From the NCBI GenBank assembly GCA_030549175.1, contig JAUKUA010000002.1, forward strand, positions 6,448,001 through 6,512,000: a stretch of 64,000 nucleotides of DNA, given 5' to 3'. The translations under genes and the position numbers were made by a program. The notes under the pieces are model-generated. The model saw only the letters and a list, made by a program, of their open reading frames with translations. It was not told where the DNA came from and ran no database searches. The DNA comes from Lasiosphaeris hirsuta (lineage: Eukaryota; Ascomycota; Sordariomycetes; Sordariales; Lasiosphaeriaceae). How positions within the stretch are numbered: the stretch's first letter is position 1; every line of letters begins with the position of its first letter. Shown here piece after piece: positions 1 through 11,163 of this stretch.

Positions 1-1521
1 ATCGTCGGTTTTGGGATTGGGTTTGCCGAGGGCGACGAGCATAAGAAGCAGCGGAGAGCGCTTGCTAGTGGGTACCAGTCCTTCTTTTTATCTTCCCGCT
101 TTGCAGTGAAATACCCGCAGGAATGCTTACCTAACTCACCAGTCCTCTTCTCGACAAAAAACCTTGAGGGATTCATACCGCTACTCCGTAGCAAAGCGAG
201 CCACCTCTCTCATCAGCTCGACGATATCATCAGGACGGAAGGAGGCGTGGTTGACAGTCAGTACATCTTGCACACTCAGAGCATCCCCCGACTGGACCCG
301 TTCCCAAGGCTGACAACCGGTCCCAGTCGTCTCCCTCTACTCCAAGATAACGCTAGACATTATGGGTCAGTTCGCCATCGGAAGGGAGCTAGATGAGCTC
401 ACCGGCCAGAGCGGCGGCGACAACAGCTTGGCCTCCATGCCGTTCCACGCTTGCTATCGTGAGCTATTCGAGCCTGACGGCGTGGGCCAGTTGCTCATCG
501 CCATTAACGGCGTATTTCCCATCCGGTGGCTCCCGCTCAAAGCAAACCGACGGTTTAATCAAGCGCATAAGACACTCCGGAGCCAGATACAAGCCGTCAT
601 CCAAGAAAGGATCCGAGCCCTGGATCCAGACAAAACGGGTGCCGCAACTGCTGCCAGCATAAACCGTGGTAGTGTCCATCATGGCAGCGATGAAAACTCG
701 AATGAGACTAAAGACTTGTTGAGCTGGATGGTGTCGAGGAAATACTACGCTGATGGTGGCAATAACCACCGTGATCGATGGGGAGAAGATGAGATCCGTG
801 ATCAGGTCAGTTGGAGAGCACCGATCAACGCCTTTACCCACCATGAGCTGGTATCGAAATCCAGGGCCCACAGCCTCTGACTTGAGATGAATAGATCCTC
901 ACTTTCCTCGCAGCCGGGCATCAGACTACAGCAGACGCCCTAACATGGGCCACGCAGCTAATGATCCAACACCCCGCCGAAGCACAACGGCTCCGCGCCG
1001 AAGTCGTGGACCTGCTGCGCCGGTGCGGCACCCACCCGCCCAGCTGCCGCGACATTGAGACGCTGCACTATCTGCACAACTTCACGCGCGAGGTGCTCCG
1101 CGTGCAGTGCCCGGGGATCAACGTGGCGCGCGAGGCCATCCACGACGTCGTGGTCCAGGGCGTGCTGATTCCCAAGGGCACCACGGTGCTGATGCAACCG
1201 GCCATCATCCACAAGAACCCGACCATATGGGGTGCCGACTGCGACGAGTTCCGGCCCGACCGCTGGGATAGCCTGACGCCCGGCAGCGAGGCGGCCGATC
1301 CGTGGGCCTTTGCCGCCTTCAGCCACGGGCCCCGCATCTGCATCGGGCGGGCCTTTTCCATGCTCGAGTTTAAAGTCCTCTTGATCGAGCTGGTGTCTCG
1401 TTTCCGCTTTGACGGGCTTGGTAGAAATGGTAGGATGGCGCACGAGATCAAGCTCGTGAACCCAAGTCCCATGCTCAGGCCTGACGGCGGGCTGAAGGTG
1501 AGAGTGGAAAGGGCTATGTGA
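1..1521 (+). CDS. Cytochrome P450 monooxygenase, 3' part (5' end outside window)
   Basis: Heme-thiolate monooxygenase, probably an ER-anchored oxidase of secondary metabolism or detoxification; substrate unknown. The gene enters the window already in frame. Predicted exons are <1-67, 143-256, 327-805 and 895-1521, with introns of 75, 70 and 89 bp that each have a GT donor, an AG acceptor and a CTRAC-like branch site. Landmarks in order: the GDEHKKQRR segment near the start (typical of the helix-C region), the oxygen-binding I-helix AGHQTT just after the third intron, the K-helix ExxR (EVLR, about 1108), the FRPDRW meander and the heme loop FSHGPRICIG with the ligand Cys at 1339-1341. All core motifs are intact and the frame is open to the TGA at 1519-1521. 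The N-terminal membrane anchor lies outside the window, so the CYP family cannot be assigned. Confidence 0.88.
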
Positions 1522-3279
1522 TTGTCATCCCTCTTGATATAGGTAGAAGCAGGCTTGGGCATCATACTGCCTGCCCGCATTCTCCCAAGAACGAGCGCAG
1601 AGTAGGAAAAGCTTCCACGGACAGCGTGAAAATGCTGCAAATATACTCCTCCCATCCCTCCTTACAACCATCGCACAACTGAACACCCCCAAAACTGCCC
1701 AGTCGCCTGGATGCCGTAGACATCGGGATACACACAATTCTCACAATGCCCTTTCCCACCCTGTGCCCTCTCCCACCCTGCTCCAGCATCTCGGCCAGCC
1801 CAGAAAACAATAGTTCCTCGTTCCTAGTGACGACTGCGGCATACCAATCATCAGCCGTTAATCCATTTGGCCGGGAGAGAGGTGTTGCGAAGGTCTTTTT
1901 TCATTTCGCTGGGATAGTACCACACATCCTTGGGAGTGCTCCCGTTGGGTGTGTGGCGGGTGAAGAGGGCATGATGGTGATTGGGATAGTTGCGAGGGTG
2001 CAAGTGTATTTGGCTTCACGTCCTTGAACTGTAATGTAGCCCCGTTTTTGGCAGGTTCCTTCTACTTATCGAATAGTTGGGTGGCGGAGTCTTTCACAGA
2101 GAGCGTAGGTTCGGCCACTGTATCCTTTTATTCGACCGCAGCAAGCCAACCCCAACCAACTGCAGAGAGGAAATTCGTAAGCGAGCTTCTGCGGCGCTCT
2201 GTATTAAATCGCTTCCAGATCTTCCAAGTCTTTTCAGCAATGTCAACATATAGGAGAACAGTGCGATGGGAGACGGTATGATTGAGACGGGCTCCAAACA
2301 GTTGGAAGGTGAGAGTCTGGTCATCGTACGGGAGGATGGCGATGGTGCGAGTGAGGCAGGGGTTCGGCCGTCAATGAGAATCGCACTTGGTCAACCTGTT
2401 GTAGCTGGTGGTTGTTCGAGCTTAACAGCCATCATTTTCCAAGTCAGCTGGTTCATGCTTGCTAACAAGAGGAGATCGCTTTCTTTGAGATGCTGAGTAT
2501 TGCTTCGAAATACTAGCATAAATGCTGTATTAATGCTGGAAAGGCCTCTCCCAGGGCTTCAATATCCCTCTTTACGGGAGCGTTACGTGTCAACAAGTAA
2601 AGCCAGGATAGAGTGTACCTTGAAGTTTGATTCGCTGATGCTAGGTAGCATTTACACGGCAAATCCCGTTGCACTAGGTGTGCACCTGTCTTGTATTTAA
2701 CCGCGCACCCCCCCCCCCCCCCCTCCGTCTGGCGTAGTCCGTACTTCTCGCGGTAGGATACACAAAAGTGGTAGGTCGGTGAGGGGCGTAGACTCAGCTC
2801 TCCAATACATTCGTCTCTTCGGGCCTCAGGAAACGCCCTTCCCCAGTTTTGTCCAGGCCGACCCAATCCAGTGGGAAGCAGTCTAGCGCGATTCGGCTGG
2901 GTAATATGCATCGCGGTGATCGTGTCGATCATTTATTCGATGGGGCAGTCCGCCGGAATTTTTTTTCCTTGTGCGAGAGGATGCGGAAACGCGGGGAGAC
3001 GACGTCGGCCCAGGAGAGTGGTAACAAGCAGCACCGTGATTATCCAGATTACCGGTAGCACAGCGATATCACAGTGTCTTATAGACACAATATCGTAATC
3101 CCTTCATCCATGACGCGACCTCGTGCCCGGCGGCTGTTCCTGCATTTCCTGCATTTCCTGCATTGAAACCCCTCACCGAGCGGCTGGTCAAAAAGCGGAG
3201 CTTGGAACGGCGATAATCGGTTCCTGGATTCTCGGATTCACAGGAAACCGCCCGTTCAAAGACATCGTCTGTCTGCACC
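1522..3279. other. Intergenic, no gene recognised
   Basis: No open frame here resembles a known protein. It contains a run of 16 C at 2708-2723 and three tandem copies of a 9-bp unit (TTCCTGCAT) at about 3138-3165, some 110 bp upstream of the next start codon. The upstream half is probably 3' flank of the P450, the last few hundred bases the promoter of the lactonohydrolase-like gene. Confidence 0.6.
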
Positions 3280-4887
3280 ATGGCATCCCTTCGCTCGCTC
3301 GCCACGGCCGCGGCCCTGTTCGGCCACGGTGTTTACGCCGCGGTAGCCCCCGCAAAGCGCGCCGTGCCGTCTCTCGCCCAGGTCATCAACCAAAAGAGCT
3401 TCAACGTGCTGCCCTCGGTCCCTACCGCCGAGGAGTACAATGCCAGCAGCGTAAGAAGATCAAATGACCTTGTATTACTTGGCTGACGCCATCCAGGCAC
3501 CATGGGTCCCCCAGAACCTGACCAGCGCCGGGCTCCTGGACAAGCCGTTCCACGTCTACGACGACGAGTTCCTGGACATCCTGGGACCCAACCCGACCTT
3601 CACCATCATCGCCCAGACGCCCAAGGACCCGATATTCCACGAGGCCGTGGTGTGGTACAAGCCCAAGGACGAAGTCTTCTTCGTCCAGAACGCCGGCAAC
3701 GCCGACGCCGGCACGGGCCTGAACAAGTCGGCCGCCATCTTCAAGGTCTCGCTCAAGGAGGTGGATGCCGTCAAGGACTCGCGCAACGCCGTCGGCAAGG
3801 TCACCGTCACCCAGATCCCGTCGAACCCCGAGATCCCCAACCCGAATGGTGAGTGTGTGCCGCCGTCCCCGAAGCAAGGGATCGGGCCTGTTCAAAGTTT
3901 GGCTGACAAGACATGGTAACAGGCGCCACGCAGTACAAGGGTCAGCTCCTCTACGCGGCCGAGGGCCAGGGCCCCAAGAAGGCTCCCGCGCTCATCATCC
4001 TCAACCCGGTGGCGCCGTACAACACCACGGGTAAGTACCTAGGTGATGCGGCCCGAGCCCGGATGTGCAACCTGCTAAACCGCTGCAAGTCCTCCTGAAC
4101 AACTACTTTGGCCGCCAGTTCAACTCGCTGAATGACATCACCATCAACCCCAACAACCTGGACATCTACTTCACCGACCCGTCCTACGGCGAGTCGAACA
4201 ACTTCCGCCCCGCCCCCGGCATCATCCCGCAGGTATACCGGTACAACGACAAGACGGGCGCCGTGACGGTAGCCGCCGACGGATTCGTGATGCCCAATGG
4301 TGAGCTGACCATAACCTCCCGAAACGCGGTCCACTAACAGCTGGCGCAAAAGGCATCACCTTCTCGCCCGGCGGCAAGTACGCCTACGTGACCGACACGG
4401 GCATCTGGCGGCACGGCCTCGAGCTGACGAACCCGTCGTCCATGTTCGTACCCTTCCCCCCTCTCCCCCCCACCTCCTGCATCTCCTTCCCCACGACTAA
4501 CCCCCCACGACTCCAGCTACCGCTTCACGGTGCAAGCGGACGGCACCTTTGAAAACCGCAAGACCTTTGCCTTTGTCGACACCAACATCCCCGACGGTGA
4601 ATCCCCCCCCTCCCCCTCCCCCTCCCCCTTGCTCCGCACCCTCACAACCAAACTAACACGGGGCTCCAGGTGTCCACACCGACAGCAAGGGCAACGTCTA
4701 CGCCGGCGTGGGCGACGGCGTGCACGTGTGGAATCCATCGGGCAAGCTGTTAGGCAAGATCTACACGGGCCGGACGGCGGCCAACTTCCAGTTTGTGGGC
4801 GGTGGCCGGCTGATCGTGGCTGGCGAGACGCAGCTGTACTATGTGACGCTGGCGGCCGAGGGGAACCTCGTCGAGAGCCAGCTGTAG
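3280..4887 (+). CDS. Secreted SMP-30/gluconolactonase (lactonohydrolase)-like protein
   Basis: Beta-propeller hydrolase of the SMP-30/gluconolactonase group, probably acting outside the cell on sugar lactones. Seven predicted exons: 3280-3450, 3497-3848, 3923-4030, 4090-4299, 4353-4443, 4517-4596, 4670-4887 (409 aa). The start has a hydrophobic signal peptide (MASLRSLATAAALFGHGVYA). Family signatures are seen: FNSLNDITINPNNLDIYFTD, a propeller strand carrying metal-site-type N and D residues; VMPNGITFSPGGKYAYVTD, the repeat blade; and the closing GVHVWNPSGKLLGKI segment. The fifth intron uses a GTTCGT donor, chosen because it yields the family-typical IYRFTV junction; a more canonical-looking GTACCC donor at 4448 would break the frame. 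Introns five and six are C-rich from a few bases after the donor. Substrate is inferred from family only. Confidence 0.85.
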
Positions 4888-5406
4888 GAACCGCCTGTGT
4901 ATTGAAAGAACCCTAGGTAGATTGGCACTAAAGCCCAATAATCAAGCGGTACGATTACTGGTCCTAGCAGCACGCCTTGGGAGCAGCTAAAAAATGGGAC
5001 GAGACAATATTACATGGGACGAGACAATATTACATGGGTGCTTGCTAATGTCAGCTCCTCACCGTCGGGCGCGCCATTTGCCAAGCTGCACGCATCCTTG
5101 CTGGGAGCGCCTCACTGGCAGCCGCTCAGGGACTTTGCAGCAAGCTGACCATGCGGGTGTGTCCCCATACATGACAGCTCACCACACCTGATTCGGCGTC
5201 GGGGGATCCCAAGGCAAAGGCAAAGGGGGAGGGGGGGGGGGGGGGGAATGCCGGATTGAAAAGACAAACCCCCTTCTCCTTCACATGCCGATCCTCACCC
5301 GACTCTCTCCCATGCTCACCAACCCACCATCAGCAGCAGTAGCACCGCGACGCCAAAAATAAAAATAAAAATAATAATAATAAATTAAATAATAAACAAA
5401 ATAAAA
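4888..5406. other. Intergenic; calpain-like gene promoter with tandem duplication and G-run
   Basis: A perfect 20-bp unit starting ATGGGACGAG is present twice in tandem (4993-5032). A run of 16 G lies at 5231-5246, preceded by GGGGGA. From 5358 to the start codon the sequence is A/T-rich (AATAAAAATAATAATAAT-like), a likely 5' leader. No coding potential seen. Confidence 0.6.
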
Positions 5407-7836
5407 ATGGCATCCAAGACCAAAACCCCGCAGGACCAGATCGACAGCTTCTGGTCGACCTTCATCACCAAGAACCCGGGCAAGGTAACCGCCGTCTTCC
5501 CGCCCAGCCTAACCACCTCCCTCCTCGCGCGCCCATCCTCCTCTCCCTCCTCCCCCACGGCGCCCACGTCCAAGAAAAACTTTGGCGCGGGCTACGAGGC
5601 GGCCGCCAACGAATGCCGGAACCGGGTGGCCCGCCTGGTGCGCGACTGCATGCGGACCAACACCAAGTTCACCGACTTTGACTTTGACGTGCGCGGCGAC
5701 GGCGGCAACTGCCTGGTGGGGCTGACGTGGACGCCGCCGGCGGAGCGGGCGTCGGCGGGGCGCGTCGAGGACGCGCTCGACACGCTGCAGCGCAACCAGG
5801 TGCTGGGGGGGGACGTGGCGCTGCCGGTGGACGTGGGGGTGCTGCGCAAGGTGCTGGCGGGGGCGCCCGTCGACGACGACGCCGACCTGCGGGCCACGTT
5901 CGACCCCGACCCGCGCTCGGCGCACCGCGTGGATTGGATCTACGAGGATCCGCAGTTCGAGGTCGAGGGGTTTTCGAGCTCGGATATCATGCAGGGCGCC
6001 AACTCGTCGGATTGCTGGTGGTTGAGTGCCGTGGCCACCATCTGCCACCGCCGGGATCTGATGGATAAGATCTGTGTGGCGAGGAACGAGGCGTGCGGTG
6101 TGTACGGCTTTGTCTTCTACCGCGACGGCGCGTGGATCTCGACGGTCGTCGACGATGTCCTGTTCCTCACCGCGCCCGACTTTGCCACCATCGGGGGCGG
6201 CGATCTGTGCGATCCCAGCAATAGCGCCATGCACAAGTACAAAAAGTTGCATCAGACCGGGTCCGAAGCCCTGTTCTTCGCCGCCTGCCGCGATGCCAAC
6301 GAGACGTGGCTGCCGCTGCTGGAGAAGGCGTATGCCAAAGTGCATGGCGATTACAACGCCATCTGTGGCGGGTCGGTTGGCGAGGGCGTTGAGGATCTCA
6401 CCGGGGGCGTGAACTCGGCCATTGGGCTTGAGGATGTCTTGTTCAAGGACCACCTGTGGAAGGAGCTGCTCAACGAGGACAAGCACTTTGTCTTTGGGTT
6501 GGATATCCTGGACCAGGTCAGCGTGAATGCAAAGAACGGACTGGCCAACGCCCATGCGTACTCGCTTCTCCAGGCGAGAGAGGAGACGGGCGAGGACGGG
6601 AAGAAGGTAAGGCTGGTGAAGATCCGGAACCCCTGGGGCGAAAGGGGCGATGATGGCGTTGGAGAATGGGGCGGCCCCTGGAGCGACGGGTCCAAGGAGT
6701 GGACTCCGTACTGGGTAAATGATACCCCCCCCTTGAACCCTTGAATGAGCTGCCCCCTAAAACACATGTCTGCCAATAGCTCACTAAGCTCAACTACCGT
6801 TTCGAAAACGACGGCGTCTTCTGGATGACCTTCAAGGACATGCTCAACACCTTCACCAACCTGTACCGCACGCGCCTGTTCGACGACCAGTGGACCGTGA
6901 CCCAAGAGTGGACAAGCGTCAGCGTGTCCTGGCTGACCGGCTACCTCCAAAAGAAGTTCATTATCAAAGTCAAAGAAACTGGCACGGTAGTGCTCGTCCT
7001 GCAACAGGTAACCCCCCTCCCCTCCCTATCCCCCATACCCCATCCCCCATCCACAATCCCCCATCCACAATCCCCCATTCACAATCCCCCATCCACAATC
7101 CCCCAACCGCAAACCCTAACCACCCCCATCCCAGATCGACACGCGCTACTTCCGCGGGCTCGAGGGCGAGTACTCATTCCTGCTGCACTTCATTCTGCAA
7201 AAGCAAGACGCAGCAGCAGGCGACTACATCTGCCGGGTGCGGCCCAAGGCCGAGAACTTTGCGAGCTCGAACCGGTCCGTGAGCTGCGAGGTCGAACTGG
7301 AACCGGGCGTGTACGAGGTGCTGCCCAAGATCACGGCGCAGAAGGACGACGAGAAGCCGCCGGTCGAGGCGGTCGTGCGCGCGCTGGCCCGGCGCAAGCC
7401 CCAGAAGCTGCGCCAGGTCGGGCTCAGCTTCGACCTCGCGCACGCCAAGGCGCTGCGGCCTGTCGCTGGCACTGTCGGTGGGCCGGCGGAGACTGCCGAG
7501 GGGGAGTGGGAGGACGAGGAGGAGGAAGGGGAGGACGAGGACGACGACGAGGAAGACGAGGAGGGTGATGGAGAGGAAAAGCCCGAGAAGGATGGCGAGG
7601 AAGCCAATGATGATGAGAACGGCGAAGAGGAGTCCCCGGGTGATGTCGAGGCTGGAGCGCAACAGGAGGCCGAGGTGGAGGGTGGCGGTGATGACGAGGA
7701 CGATGACGAGGACGAGGCACCATGGAATGCTGTTTGCGTCATCGGTCTCCGTGTCTACTCCGAAGACGCTGGTCTTACCATCCAGCTCGCGGAGCCCAAG
7801 GATGCCGAGGAAGAATCCAGTCTTATCTTTGGGTAG
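5407..7836 (+). CDS. Calpain-type cysteine protease (peptidase family C2)
   Basis: Intracellular papain-fold cysteine protease. Predicted exons 5407-6714, 6780-7007, 7135-7836 (745 aa). The catalytic triad is visible: Cys203 in NSSDCWWLSAV, His383 in LANAHAYSLL and Asn408 in VKIRNPWGERG, so the enzyme should be active. A C2L-like region follows (FKDMLNTFTNLYRTRLF to LPKITAQKDDEKPP), then a very acidic Glu/Asp-rich stretch at roughly residues 635-707 and a short C-terminal conserved-looking tail. There is no N-terminal MIT domain of the PalB/Rim13 type, so this is another fungal calpain-like protease rather than PalB. Intron two (7008-7134) contains tandem repeats of about 13 bp (CCCATCCACAATC). 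The start codon was chosen as the first ATG after the A/T-rich leader. Confidence 0.88.
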
Positions 7837-8114
7837 GACAAGTGTAGCATGGAAGCTCTTGTGGAGCTGCCTCGTCTGCTGCACAGGTTAGCGCCCATAC
7901 CATTGCGTTCTAGGATAGAACGACATCGAGTGTCTACTGAACCCACTACATACCAAACCTGGGCGACCTACATGCGTCGCTGTTTTGCAATGTCATGAAA
8001 ACCTGTGATTAGATCCGCATCCATCCCGCACCATCCCCTCAAGCTGTTCTATATACATGTACATGTTACTATACATACCTGTTATACACTTCCTATCAAA
8101 CAGTATACCACATA

Positions 8115-9671
8115 TCACTCTCCCTCCTTTTTCTTTTCCCAATCCTTCTCCACCTTCCACTGATCATCCAACTTCAGCGCCGTGCCCTCAGCGATATCGC
8201 AATCTCGATGTCCCCACTTCTGGCGGTACACGTCCCTCCCAGCCTCGGCCAGCACCCAAAACCCTCGTCCGAAGCCCAGAGCGTCGTAGTGAAAGGGCTC
8301 GCCGTCGCCGCCACGCTGGCTCGATTGCCACGTGTTGCGCACATTATCGTGGTCGCGGTACTTGTGCCAGCCCATCTCGACGCCGACCTTATTAAGGACG
8401 CGGAAGTACTCGATCGGGTCGGTCGGCATCTCGCCACGCCTGGCACGGGCGGATTTGCTATCCTCCGTCGTCGGGACCTCGGCGGCAATTCGCGCGGCTT
8501 CTTCCTGCGCGGCCTTTTCCTTGGCCTCTTTCTCCGCCTTGTCGCTCACGATCTTAGCTTCCTGCTCCGGCGGCAGGGGGTTCGGGTCCGTGAAGCTCGG
8601 CGTGATAGCGGGGTTGCGATAGAATGCTTCGAGGTTTGTCACGACGCTGGAGACGTCGTTGATGAGGCCCACTCGCCGGTGTTTTAGTGTCCAGCCGCCC
8701 ATAACCAGCTTGCCGTTGATATCACAGTCCGAGTTGTAGTACGGGATCAGTGAATCGTAGCCTCCCACCATCTCCATGGCGTCACGGTTGATGAGCGCCA
8801 GATGGTCGTACTGAAACCATCGTTGTCCCCAGCGCTCGCCCATTTCCAGCGTCGCGTTCAGCTCCCGCAAACAGTTCTCATAAATGGTGCGGTATCCCGG
8901 CTGCCGGGCTGGGTTGGGGAACATGGCAGCCAACTCGTCGTCTTTGTCATAGAACTGCCAGGGGCGGTCGCCTGGCCGCTGGTTATTGTCAGGACCGTCT
9001 TCAAAGGAAAAGACCACGACGTCTTGGTGGCTATAAAAGTAGTATCTGTGTTCTCCCTCGTAGGCTTGTGACATGAAGAAGTTCTGGAGCTGCGCGAAGG
9101 AGAGTAGGACGGGTGTTTGGACCACATGTACGCCCAATCGCAGGAGGGTGCTATGGTTGAGGTAAAAGGGGTTCTGTAACGACAGCTTCCCTTCCCTGTT
9201 GCTGTTATGGGTCCCTGTGTTCTCCACGACGTAGATGTTGTCGGCTGGCCACCCAGCGGTGATGTATGATACGACAGCCTGCAGCAGCATGGGCCATTGG
9301 CGCGTGAATCCGATATAGAGCGGGGGAGGTCGGTCGAGGCCGTATTCTTGATGCATATCCGGGCGCGGCACATTGTATTCGGGAATCGGGGGAGGCTCGA
9401 TCTCTGCGCTCGACATGGCGAGAAGGGGGAACGGATCGAAGACCGGCGGCGGGACCCATGTCGGAGTGGGCTTGTATCGGGGCGGATCATGTGCTGGTGT
9501 CGGGTTTCCGTCCGAGGAATCGGAATTTGAGTTGATTATCGGGATCGCAGACAGGAGGGAGCCGACGCCTGTGTTCATGGCGTACATGTAGAAAAGGACG
9601 AAACCAAGAGCGAGGGCAAAGAGAGGGAGAATGGCGCGCGCGGCGCGAATGCCGAAAGGAAGCAGCGCCAT
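8115..9671 (-). CDS. Type-II membrane glycosyltransferase-like protein
   Basis: Single-exon 518-aa protein. Residues about 11-31 form one hydrophobic anchor after a short basic N-terminus, followed by a Pro-rich stem and a luminal domain, the topology of Golgi glycosyltransferases. The region from PPPLYIGFTRQWPMLLQAV through YYFYSHQDVVVFSFED to QYDHLALINRDAMEMVGGYD and YYNSDCDINGKL looks like a GT-A fold with acidic metal-site candidates (QDVVVF, SDCDIN). A charged Ala/Glu/Lys helix (about residues 385-410) interrupts the C-terminal third. It converges on the calpain gene (278 bp between stop codons) and is divergent from the sugar porter. Exact transferase activity is not assignable from sequence; it belongs to the fungal hypothetical glycosyltransferases. 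Confidence 0.72.
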   Translation of the reverse strand: MALLPFGIRAARAILPLFALALGFVLFYMYAMNTGVGSLLSAIPIINSNSDSSDGNPTPAHDPPRYKPTPTWVPPPVFDPFPLLAMSSAEIEPPPIPEYNVPRPDMHQEYGLDRPPPLYIGFTRQWPMLLQAVVSYITAGWPADNIYVVENTGTHNSNREGKLSLQNPFYLNHSTLLRLGVHVVQTPVLLSFAQLQNFFMSQAYEGEHRYYFYSHQDVVVFSFEDGPDNNQRPGDRPWQFYDKDDELAAMFPNPARQPGYRTIYENCLRELNATLEMGERWGQRWFQYDHLALINRDAMEMVGGYDSLIPYYNSDCDINGKLVMGGWTLKHRRVGLINDVSSVVTNLEAFYRNPAITPSFTDPNPLPPEQEAKIVSDKAEKEAKEKAAQEEAARIAAEVPTTEDSKSARARRGEMPTDPIEYFRVLNKVGVEMGWHKYRDHDNVRNTWQSSQRGGDGEPFHYDALGFGRGFWVLAEAGRDVYRQKWGHRDCDIAEGTALKLDDQWKVEKDWEKKKEGE

Positions 9672-11163
9672 GTTGCGTTGCGGCTTCCTAGGTCGGGACC
9701 GCTACATCCACCGTGATTGTCGTGCTGCGCAGTCGGCAAGGCCAGAATCTGCGACGTTGCTGCCGTGCGATCGCGAGCTGGGAGAAGTCGAACTGACATT
9801 TCAGGCGACCCCTCGATGTTTCTTCACGGCGCGTTTCAGCGCTTCCGGGTTCTGCCTGCAAGGCAGGCCGGGTCAGCAGCGATCACGGCTTGGCACGGCC
9901 ACTAACCGATACCGCATTGCCGTATCTTCCGTATAATAGCCCTGTCCGGCTGTCAGCTGCGAATAGGGTTCCATCGCGGGGGGGTCGGCTGGCGGGCAGA
10001 GTCGCAAAAAGGTGGAAAGAAGATCTCGCTGAGTCTCAATAGTCAGGTCGGTCGACAGGTCAAGGTCGCGTTGAGCGGTTCGCGTGACTGTGAAGCCCGG
10101 ATAGGTAGGTAGCTGATGGAGGACATGGTGATGGATGGCCAGGGAATCGAAGGAATTGAAGAATTCCATGCAGTGCCAACACCCCAAACCCATGCCGAGT
10201 CCACGAGGAAGGAGCTGAACCAAAAGTGCGGGAGGTAACGTTGCCAAGTTCCAAGGAAAGCCAACACCAATGGGGTCCCCCAAGCTTTTGCTTCCCGCCT
10301 GCGCCAGCGCGCTAGTTAGTCCCCAGTGTCTTCCCCCACCAAAAGCACTGATTCGCCGGCCTGATAACGCTCGGTCCCGGGTGGCTCCGCGTCATCATGA
10401 ACCCAAACCGCAATCCGAAATCCACCATTCATAATCTGATCGACATCTCTTCGCTCCTGCCATCTGTGCAACAAACAACCCCATGCGTCCGAGACGGCAG
10501 CCAGTAAAAACTACGCGCCAATCATGACGACTTGCACCTGACTGCAGCTCGGTTTTTACTCGTTCTCGTGTGTTCCAGGTTGTGGCAGGAACGACGACTC
10601 GTCGTGGAATGGCCTGTGGGGAGATAAGGTAGCGTGCTCTTTCTGCGCCAGATACTCGCTGGACAATTCGTTGGACATGCACTGGCAGGGTCGCAAGCAT
10701 TCGATCAAGGGCCACTTTGGGAAGGTCCTTCTGGGTTACACGACATCTCGTCCTGATTGATGAATGCCGGCCTTGACACGCGCCCTGTCTGCCGGGTTGG
10801 CTGCCATTTGACACAGTCGACAGCCTGAATTGGGGCCATCTCGAGCACCCATACCTTACCCTGCCCACCCATCGCGAGTCTATCTTGGGCCCGTTTTGGA
10901 CCCGTCCTGGACCCATCCTGGACCCATCCTGGCCCCATCCCCCCCCAGCCGTTGCCGTCCTCAATTGGAGAAGCGGGATGCCCTGTGGTTGCAACCGGTT
11001 ACTTACCTTGACATTCCCTGCTCGATAACAGCTGACAGGCGGGAGGATTGCGGGTTGCTCGCAACGTTTGACGGTTGGAGAAGCGGAGGTGCGGCGTCGA
11101 GGACAACATTCCATCGGTATTATTGTTTCGCGCTTTGTTGCAGCCGGTCTGTGGCACAATAAA
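9672..11163. promoter_or_regulatory. Shared divergent intergenic region (glycosyltransferase-like / sugar porter)
   Basis: 1.5 kb between two divergent start codons, long for a shared promoter. It holds several tandem copies of a GGACCCATCCT-like unit at about 10898-10935 and a C-run near 10940. The long open frames on either strand are not protein-like. No TATA box stands out. Confidence 0.45.

Noticed and set aside
5509..6555. 348-codon frame antisense to the calpain gene
   Set aside because: Mirror of a GC-rich gene; the sense frame has the catalytic triad.
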